A stretch of 64,000 nt of DNA. It comes from Trifolium pratense (lineage: Eukaryota; Streptophyta; Magnoliopsida; Fabales; Fabaceae). Under the pieces are notes generated by a model that was not told the origin of the DNA, did not search any database, and saw nothing but the letters and a program-made list of their open reading frames with translations. The position numbers and the translations under genes were made by a program. The stretch covers positions 37,596,635 to 37,660,634 of the forward strand of contig NC_060063.1 in the NCBI RefSeq assembly GCF_020283565.1, written 5' to 3'. Of this stretch, positions 56,877-64,000 are shown piece after piece. Every line of letters begins with the position of its first letter. Position 1 is the first letter of the stretch.

Positions 56877-56886
56877 GAAATTCCAC
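54873..56886 (-). pseudogene. LINE ORF2 reverse transcriptase, truncated and frameshifted
   Basis: Frame 1 (56886-55249) enters mid-protein: SSAFLPKAITASFLTLVPKK, then DYRPICLVGCLYKILSKVLA, VDFERAYDTVNW, GLRQGDPLSPFLFLIVAEGL and the catalytic FADDTVLVGEG. It then gives FLGIPVG and the C-terminal GWRLLLSRLPTRMTLTRK (zinc-binding RT-associated region). The first four residues (MEFH) come from flanking target DNA, so the apparent start is not native. A frame change near 55260-55290 moves to a second frame (55289-54873) with LSHVLFNCSFSQKLWKRIFK and HHVIWLATTWCIWRARNNVVF. The endonuclease half is absent, so it cannot transpose. Confidence 0.9.
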
Positions 56887-57029
56887 CTTTAAAGTGGATA
56901 AGTGGATGACCGGGGTTCGAACCCCAGCCCTCTCTACATATATAATGCAATGTCTCTGTCAGTTGAGTTAAACTCACGAGACACAAATGACCATGATATC
57001 TATCTTTTTTACACATTTTCTCTTTAGTT

Positions 57030-57340
57030 AAATCCTGTGTTGCAGAAAGAGATCAATCACACTACTACTTGATGAATTGTAAATCATGTTTGTGTCATGT
57101 ATTTCATTTGTTTGTTTTAATTGTTAGTTTGTTGAAACTGAGAGTAGTTATTGGTTAAAGTAGTTATTTTAGTTACATAGCTTGAGTCACAAGGTACTAG
57201 TTGTTTTGAAAATTTAACCACACTAGTATATAAGTGGATGTACTCATTCTATTAATACAATTCCACTTATTCTCTCAATTAATTCAATCATATCACTCAA
57301 TTACTCTTTTTCTTTATTCTCATTTTTTTTAATTGGAAAT
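57030..57340. mobile_element. Possible solo LTR remnant (copia-like)
   Basis: The stretch TGTTGAAACTGAGAGTAGTT through TATAAGTGGATGTACTCATT to TCAATTAATTCAATCATATC resembles legume copia LTR sequence in general style (TATA-like box, then AT-rich end). No partner LTR or clear ends; tentative. Confidence 0.3.
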
Positions 57341-57689
57341 ATATATAAAGGAACCCGGAATGGGTAAAACATCGGCACAAAGAGAGGTTCATACTAGTAG
57401 AAAAAAGACTTTTAGATAAGAGATTCCACTACTGATATGTGAATACCAGTAGTGAAACACATTTGACCAAAGGATTCCACTACGGATATTTGAATACCAG
57501 TAGTGAAAAGTTCATAGACAAGGGATTTCACTACTAGTTTTCTTAAATCAGTAGTGAAAAGTTGACACGGTGGCAATGTTGTAATTACATTGAAATTTAT
57601 TTTAATTGGATTTCACTACTGTTTTTGTTTACACGGTAGTTAAATCCCTTACCTTGAAAATTTAGAAAGGTTTTCTTTAATTCAATATT

Positions 57690-57990
57690 GCTGAAACGCA
57701 CCCTTTCCTTCTCATTCTCTCGTACGCGAAATCTTTCTCACTCAAAACCCTAAAACGATTTCCCTTCCTCTTTCTCACTCAAAAATCCTTCAAATCCGCT
57801 GCACCTCATAAATCTTCTATGCTGCACATTGTGTAACATCAGTTTGTCATCAAGTTTGAACTCTTCTCTCACAAATTACCTCAACCGAGCAGCAGCCGTT
57901 GCCGTTCTTTCCTTGCTATCTCGTCGTTGGTTGTGTCTGTTGAACTCAAGAACGCAGATTCTGTTGATTCTTCGTCTTCACCCTCTCTGG
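57690..57990 (+). other. Captured 5' gene region within the CACTA element (candidate leader exon)
   Basis: Pyrimidine-rich, gene-like sequence (CTCTTTCTCACTCAAAAACC-type 5' UTR style) ends at CACCCTCTCTGGTAAGTTT, a strong splice donor. After it the sequence becomes AT-rich as in an intron. No long ORF, so the origin is unknown. Confidence 0.4.
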
Positions 57991-59087
57991 TAAGTTTATT
58001 TTCTCGTTATTTATTGTTTTTGTTATTATAGATCTATACATGTATAAGCATGATTATAATGATTTTCGCATTATTTTTGGTTTCTACTTGTTCATCAATC
58101 TGTTCAACTCTTCATTATGTTGTCTTGAGAGTGAGTATATGTTTATAAACTTGCTTCTGTTTCTGATGATTACAGTTTAGACGAGTTTTCTTTAGATTTG
58201 ATTTTTCTGTTGTATACTTGAAGAAAAAAGTCTTCTTTAGAGTTGATTTTTTCTGTTTTTGTTATAGATCTATAGATGTAATTAGTTTTATTGTTTTATG
58301 GCTTCAGTTTTGATTCAATTGTTAACATCTTTTTCATGTTAGGGATTCAATTAGTTTTCTAATACTCTCACTTTAAAGCGAAAAAGCCGCATATATATAT
58401 TTTCTCTTTGTTTCTGTATGTTAGGGATAACACATAACTTCATGCATATTTTCTTAACATTCCATTGGCTGTTTTTCATCCTATTATGATCTTTTGTGCC
58501 TCATAGAGTATAAGATTATCAATTTGTATTTTAGATTTTAAAGCTCTTGTGGTCTTATCAATCTAGTTACAACATTATGCAAAAAGGGGATGATTTATTT
58601 CAGTGTTGTTTCTATCTTGTCTACTTTGAAAGAGAAGAATTTTCTGTCATAAGTTTTTTGTAATCCTTGTATTATAATGTTGAGTTTATAATGTCCATCT
58701 TTTTTGTCTATTTGGGCAGCAAATGATATTAAAAATAACTAAAACTGTTAAATGTGAAAATGTTTCCATTTGAATCCAAAAAACTGGTGACACGATAATA
58801 TTGAAAAGCTTAAGCTGAAAGAAAAATATTGAAAAACTTTGTCGATCAATACTTTGCTTTTGCAAAATTTCATGTTTCAGTTTCTTTTGGACTCTTCTGC
58901 ATCTGTTTTGATCATTTTTGTGTTGTTTTGAAGTATGTTAGTTTGATGAGGATGTTAAGATGTTGGATTATTAGGACATTGAGCTGTTCATTAGCCTGCA
59001 TGATCTAGAGTTTTACTGCTATGAATTTTTAAATTATGCTTTTGAAACAACTGAAGACTGAATATACTTACTGCTCTAGTGTAACAG

Positions 59088-59180
59088 GATCTCATCTTGG
59101 GCCTGCGGTTTTACACGAAATGTTGTTCTTCAATATCTCATCTTGGGCCTGCGGTTTTACACGAACTGTTGTTCTTCAAT
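59088..59180 (+). repeat. Tandem duplication of ~48 bp in the CACTA interior
   Basis: The phrase ATCTCATCTTGGGCCTGCGG with TTTTACACGAA(A/C)TGTTGTTCTTCAAT occurs twice in direct succession, differing at one base. Confidence 0.9.
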
Positions 59181-60296
59181 GGTACTCTATTTAGTACAAA
59201 ATAATGTGTATCTTACATTAAAATAAGATTTTGTTCTTACACAAGTATCTTGAGCTATACATGCTAATCTGCACCTTCTTACTAAATAAACATATCTTGT
59301 TATGAATTTTAAAGTTCAAATTGTTAATTTGTGGATGATTTACCTCCAGATTCTATCCCGGTGTTACTGATGCATTAAAATTTGCAAGCGCAAGAGTGTA
59401 CAATGTACATTGTCACAACAAAACAGGTGTGACTTCTCTCTCTGCTCTTACCATGAAGACAATAATCCTAATCCTATGACATGCCATTATTTATACTTTT
59501 GCCAATGATTAGCATCTGATAAAATTTTCTGAATGTGAATTTTGTAAATGTTAATTACCATTGCCAATAATTAGGATATGACACAAATTCCTAATTGGCA
59601 ACATCTGATTTATCATATCTCACACACCCTGAAAATGAAACTAAATTTGCAATAGCTGGTCATACTTGGTCTATGTACTCATTGAAGGATTAGTAATAGT
59701 AATAGTGGATATGCAATCACACATGTTGCATTAAATTGTAGTACATGAACACTAACTAGGATTCTTTGTTTTGCATATGATACTTTCTTTTGAGCTTCCA
59801 TTCACTTTAATTTCACTCCTTAAGTTTAGCAGCGGTAGTACAAAGATGGGACCTCGTAAGAATTCAATGACTTATGCAGAGAAAGGAGTGCTTCATTTTG
59901 GGTAAGCTGCTCTTTTTTACCTGACGCTATACTGCTATTAATTAGTCTGGCTTGATCATTAATAAGGTTTGCTTGCTGCATTTTGGTTTTACAGTACCGA
60001 AATTTTCTGGTTTGGCAGGTTGTGAACATGTTTGTTCTTTCTGATTAATAAATTGGTAATTAGGTATATATTTTGATTATTCAAATTAGGTATTCCAATT
60101 ATTTATTCATGTGAGTGTTTTGGTAGATTTGTATGTTTTGATTGAGTATGAAGAATTCGGTATTTCAAACTTCTTATATGAGCAACAACAGTCTTTGAGG
60201 TTTGCAGTTTTTTTTTGTGTTCAACTTAGGTGTTGAAAACACATGATCTATGTTTTTATTGCATATTTGCTTTAATATGCTAATTGTGATACCCAG

Positions 60297-60545
60297 GTTT
60301 TGAAGGTTAATGGAACAGAAATTGATAATCTGGAACACTTATGCGAACTTGTTGAAAACTGTAGCACAGACAGCTTGCATTTTGATTTGGACGACAATAG
60401 GGTCATTGTCTTGAACTATGAAACAGCAAAAATTGCGACTTCTAGAATTTTGAAGCGTCATAAAATACCTTCAGCGATGTCAGCTGATCTTTGGCTTTTC
60501 ATATTAATGGGCTGTCTGCTTGGAATTAGACTTGGAATTAATTAG
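60297..60545 (+). pseudogene. Deg/DegP-like serine protease C-terminal exon, captured
   Basis: After a clean acceptor (GATACCCAG) the frame reads [20 protein letters not shown], then [20 protein letters not shown] and [16 protein letters not shown]. This matches the C-terminal PDZ2-like end of plant Deg proteases (DEG2/DEG9/DEG10 type): VNG.., then V.LNY..A..AT..IL..H.IPSAMS.DL. The true family proteins carry the trypsin-like catalytic domain and first PDZ upstream; neither is seen here. The frame ends with LGIRLGIN and a stop inside the CACTA element. Best read as a transposon-captured fragment, possibly transcribed as a chimera. Confidence 0.7.
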
Positions 60546-61439
60546 TGATAATGTTAAGTATTGACTTTTAATGTGTTGAATGTAACTTTGTTAGCTTGTT
60601 AATTAGGAATTGACAATGACTTGTGGAAAATAATATTCGGAATTATGTCAATTTTCTTGTGCGTTATTAGCTACTAGTAATTTTGTTGTGCGTTATTAGC
60701 TACCAGTGACTTGAAATTATGTTGTATAATTTCTGCGCCGGAAAAGTGTAGACGATATAATTAATACACAGGAAGCTACAAAAAAAAAAAAAAACTAACA
60801 TACCACTACTGGTATTTATAATAAACAGACGTGAAAACTAAGCATACCACTACGGGTAAAGGTAATGACCCGTAGTGGAATCCCCATTTCTTTAAAAAAA
60901 AAACTGGAAACCATACATACCACTACGGATATGCGTAAATACCCGTAGTGGAATCCCCAATTCTTTAAAAAAAAAAAGGAAAACCATACATACCACTACG
61001 GATATGTGTAAATACCCGTAGTGGAATCCCCATGATTTATATTAAAAAAATTTGAAACCATACATACCACTACTGTTATTCAATATAACCGATGTGGAAT
61101 CCCATACATACCACTACGGGTAATTGGAAAAACCGACGTGGAATCTACATAATTTTAAATAATAATTAAAGAAGAAATTAGGATACCACGACGGGTATTA
61201 AAAGACCCGACGTGGAAAGTCTGGACTTACAACGACGCCAGCATTCACTACGGCCACGGCCAGTAGTGAAAAGTCCGTTTGGCCAGTAGTGGAATCCCCT
61301 TTCTGCACTAGTGTCAAAACCTTAAAGGGAACATAAAAAATACTCAACAACTACTACAAAAAACTCCAAGCGAAAAGGACCAAAAGCCCAACCTCTTACT
61401 AAAAGATCAAAAACACCTGCAAACAAAACAAAGGAAAAA

Positions 61440-61640
61440 AAGATGAGGTGTGTCCTTCTAAGAATATGATTAGAAGTAGATTTTTTTGAGGTGGTGTCTG
61501 TTTTAATTTTTTTATTGGTGTTCCGCTTATATATATGGTGTCTTTGTTTTGTAGCTCATCTTTTACCAGTCTCTGTTCATCTTGTACAGAGACCTAGTTT
61601 TTATTAATGATATATATTTGCCGTTAAAAAAACGAAGGAG
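61440..61640 (+). mobile_element. LINE 3' end with A-tail
   Basis: TCTGTTCATCTTGTACAGAG then TTTTTATTAATGATATATAT and TTGCCGTTAAAAAAACG resembles the 3' untranslated end of plant L1 LINEs. No coding part is attached; the start is undefined. Confidence 0.4.
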
Positions 61641-61794
61641 AAAAGGGGAAAAACAAAAAGGGCATTCTTGAAAGTAGGTCAAGAAAAAACTCTGACGAAC
61701 ACCAAGACTCCACTCCCAGTCTCCCACAACTCACAAAAAACTATTGATTCCAGCACAAAACGGGTTGTAACATTCTCGAAATTATTCCGGCACT

Positions 61795-62034
61795 ACTCTC
61801 TCCGTCCTTTATTATAGAGACTTTTACTAAAAATTACAAGTATTGAAAAAGTTCTTCGAATAATAATATAATTAAATATTAAATAAATTGAATAAGTACA
61901 TGAATATAAAATTTTTAAAAAATATTTGGTTTAATGGTGGGCTAGTTGGGTGGGGGTAATATTTTAATGCTTAATTTCATGTTAATGTTTTGTAACAATT
62001 TCTTACAAGCGAAATTAATAACATGAAAACTTTA
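61795..62034. mobile_element. Stowaway-like MITE remnant
   Basis: CTACTCTCTCCGTCCTTTAT is close to the widespread CTCCCTCCGTCCC Stowaway terminal motif. The opposite end is not clear. Confidence 0.4.
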
Positions 62035-62285
62035 CACTACAAAAAAATTTGTTGTGGAGCGTCGGCCAAAATGAGACGTTAAAAGGCAAAAAAAAACAGA
62101 CGCCACAAGGTATTTAGCGCCACCTTAGCGTTTAAGTCGTGACAGACACTTAAATGCCTGAAGTGAGACAGTTGCATCCAGTAGACACTATGTAGCGTCC
62201 GTTTAATGTGAGGTTAGGCCAAAGCTATAATTGTACGTATAGGCGGACGTTATTAGCTTCGGATTTTTGGTGACACTGTAAGTAT
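62034..62285. mobile_element. CACTA-like terminus
   Basis: CACTACAAAAAAATTTGTTG matches the usual CACTA terminal start. It is followed by GC-richer subterminal phrases (GAGCGTCGGCC, AGCGTCCGTTTAATG). A second terminus was not found with confidence. Confidence 0.5.
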
Positions 62286-62294
62286 TATTTCATT

Positions 62295-62473
62295 TAGGGA
62301 TGACAATTTAACTCATACTCATTGGGTACCCACAAAAAATACCCACAACGGGTAGGGTAAAAACCCGCAATTTGGGTATGGGCATGAGTATGAGTAATTA
62401 CCCATAAAAGTGAGTGGGTATGGGTGCGAGTACGGGTACCTTAGTACCCACCCTTCCCCATACCCACATAGTA

Positions 62474-62504
<31 letters not shown>

Positions 62505-62952
62505 TTTATATTATTATATAATAATATATGTATATCAATTTAAATAAATACAACACTATTAAACTATTACATATTTTAAATAAAAATGTTTATTTATAGC
62601 ATAATGCAAACAAAATGTGAATATGTCATAAAAAACATGAACTTTACAATGAGGTTAGTAATAATTTCGTTTATAATTTTCATGAGTCAACATTAAAATC
62701 TTTAAATTTTTTTAATTTTATTAAAATGATATGATATTTTAAAATTGATCTATTTACTTTTAACAAAAGTGCGGGTAATAGGTATGGGGTATGAGTACTT
62801 AGGTACCCATTAATAGGTATGAGGACGGGTACAAAGATTGATACTCATACGAATATGAGGATGAGTACGAGTATTTTTTTTTTCAAACAGTAGGTATGAG
62901 GATGGGTACTATAGTACCTTACCCATACCCTACCCATTTTCATCCTTAATTT
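62295..62952. mobile_element. GGGTACCC-rich hAT-like element
   Basis: Left TAGGGATGACAATTTAACTC, right complement TTAAGGATGAAAATGGGTAG. Both ends contain many GGGTA(T/C)/TACCC phrases. A (TA)n run lies at 62470-62495 in an AT-rich core. No transposase. Same style as the split element around the retrotransposon array. Confidence 0.6.
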
Positions 62953-63365
62953 ATTTTCTTCAATGTTGCTTGTAGAGTAAGTTACCTAAGAGTAAGTTAA
63001 TCCACGATTATAATACCACTATGTTCTTTCCAGTTCTGATATTTTGACTAGGGACCACGAATAGAACAAATATTGGATCAATAATGAAGGTGGCCTATAT
63101 TCCCATTTAGAACTATATACTATTATATGAAGTTTAAATTAGCTATTGAGTCTGATTACTTTCCTTTATACGCAATATCTTCTTTTTTTTGTTTTGATAA
63201 TTTCTTTATATGCAATATCAAAGTTTTAAAATGATAAATGTGAATATATTCCATCTAAAAGCGGGAACAGATATTCCATAATGAATTCTATATATGTTAA
63301 GATTTTATCGTAGTGTTTCATAAATTATTAGTGTAGAATAAGATAAAACTAATTGTAATAATCTT
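62953..63365. other. Intergenic DNA, no gene seen
   Basis: AT-rich with no supported feature. Confidence 0.35.
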
Positions 63366-63470
63366 AAAGCCACTAGGTTTGATCTACTGGTGAGGGGTTT
63401 AGGTAATACGTTATAAGTCCTGAGTTCGATCCCCAGCTCATTGTAAACAAAAAAATTGTAATAATCTTAG
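63366..63470 (+). mobile_element. tRNA-derived SINE
   Basis: A box ACTAGGTTTGATCTACTGGT and B box AGTCCTGAGTTCGATCCCCA about 40 bp apart, then an A-rich tail (AAACAAAAAAATTG). A short, fairly well preserved SINE head. Confidence 0.65.
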
Positions 63471-63634
63471 ATTTGAACTTTTTGGATCTTGTGGAGCACA
63501 ATTGATCATCGCAGAATTTTGAACAACTAAATAAATAGAATTAATTATATCATATTTTCATCCAAAATCTAAAAATATTGGATAGATCGGTCACTCGCTT
63601 ATATATATCATGACTATCATCGCAACATATATAT

Positions 63635-63690
63635 TATTTACCATCAATGCGAGTGAATCCTTTAGCCACTAATCTTGCTTTATATAGCAA
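63635..63690 (-). pseudogene. Ty1/copia reverse transcriptase scrap
   Basis: The minus strand encodes LYKARLVAKGFTRIDGK followed by a stop. This is the conserved YKARLVAKGF(T/S)Q block at the start of the copia RT. Flanking sequence gives no more of the domain, so only a fragment remains. Confidence 0.6.
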
Positions 63691-64000
63691 CAATAGTTTC
63701 TTGAATTGCTTTTTGTAGTGATCACTTGTGCTAGCAAAGGGAAAAAAAAAAGATATGTCTATGAAGTTATGCAATGGAAGTCGGCAAAATGAATATGTAA
63801 CCTCGAGTAAAAAAAGTTTAGCTCTAAAGGTTGAGCAGCTGTCTCAGTACCGTACCAGACAAATGTTGGTAGTCAATAATGCTTGAGCTTTTTCGCAACG
63901 AGAGCAGATCATTGTGTGCTAGTCAGGGGACGAATTAGGAACATGCCATTTAGGTCCTCTTCTACGAGCATCATACAATCAACTCAACTCGAATATTGTT

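Larger units (their letters stand above)
54755..56990 (+). mobile_element. SINE split by a LINE insertion
   Basis: The left part (54755-54789) has A-box-like GTAGCTTATTAGTTAGAAAT. The right part (56877-56990) has B-box AGTGGATGACCGGGGTTCGAACCCC in SINE spacing, then ..TATATAATGCAATGTCTCTG. Removing the LINE and one copy of the duplication GAAATTCCACCTTT restores a continuous SINE. Confidence 0.75.
57392..61313. mobile_element. CACTA (CMC/En-Spm) non-autonomous element with captured gene sequence
   Basis: The right terminus on the minus strand reads CACTAGTGCAGAAAGGGGAT. The left terminus reads TACTAGTAGAAAAAAGACTT (first base C to T). TCA flanks both sides (57389-57391 and 61314-61316), the 3-bp duplication of CACTA elements. 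Subterminal zones (57400-57660 and 60800-61300) are packed with direct and inverted CCACTAC(T/G)G and GTAGTGGAATCCCC phrases. Between them lies non-transposon-like DNA with splice-like boundaries, including a Deg-protease-like exon. No transposase seen. Confidence 0.85.

Noticed and set aside
55249..56886. LINE RT as a complete gene starting MEFHSS
   Set aside because: The ATG comes from the target duplication outside the element; the protein is 5'-truncated and frameshifted.
56905..56990. tRNA gene suggested by GGGGTTCGAACCCC
   Set aside because: No cloverleaf can be placed; the box belongs to a SINE interrupted by the LINE.

Overview
The window is nuclear plant DNA, most likely from a legume close to Medicago. 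It is AT-rich, has intron-containing genes, and carries many non-autonomous transposons of types familiar from legume genomes. The organism assignment is an inference from gene style and repeat content, not a database result.

Layout. 1-1410: decayed LINE reverse transcriptase (+). 1626-2885: single-exon gene (-) for a type I MADS-like protein with a degenerate MADS domain and a seven-unit internal amino-acid repeat. 2886-7680: AT-rich intergenic DNA with (TA)n tracts, a degenerate repeat field and a 399-bp foldback MITE. 7769-10060: intact three-exon pectin methylesterase with an inhibitor domain (-); one conserved catalytic Asp is replaced by Ala. 11504-18862: intact 17-exon peroxisomal acyl-CoA dehydrogenase of the IBR3/ACAD10-11 type (-), 815 residues after splicing, C-terminus AKL, with several MITEs and a SINE in its introns. 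19600-22800: two Mutator-type foldback elements with 9-bp target duplications, a 1.25-kb element with long terminal inverted repeats, and a broken Helitron/PIF1-type helicase.

The centre, 23787-47101, is one continuous tandem array of a Ty3/gypsy-type LTR retrotransposon on the minus strand: LTR-internal-LTR-internal-LTR-internal-LTR. The period is exactly 7353 bp, there are four 1256-bp LTRs, and the same 5-bp sequence (AAACC) lies at both outer edges. Each internal region has a tRNA-Asp-type primer binding site, an intact gag-protease ORF and a second intact ORF. None has recognisable reverse transcriptase, RNase H or integrase, so the element looks non-autonomous. Copies differ by few substitutions, and I saw no length differences.

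Right of the array: possible membrane-protein gene remnants (47.1-48.2 kb), a pair of related Mutator-like elements (49.1-51.0 kb), a large inverted repeat (51.4-52.3 kb), another foldback MITE, a 5'-truncated LINE inserted into a SINE (54.75-57.0 kb), and a 3.9-kb CACTA element (57392-61313) carrying an exon that resembles the C-terminus of a plant Deg protease. The rest is CACTA-like and hAT-like ends, a SINE and a small copia RT scrap.

The host genes appear to be PME (cell-wall pectin remodelling), the IBR3-like enzyme (peroxisomal beta-oxidation, IBA-type auxin precursor) and perhaps the MADS-like gene. They show no operon-like link. The repeats dominate the interest of the window, above all the polymerase-less retrotransposon array.
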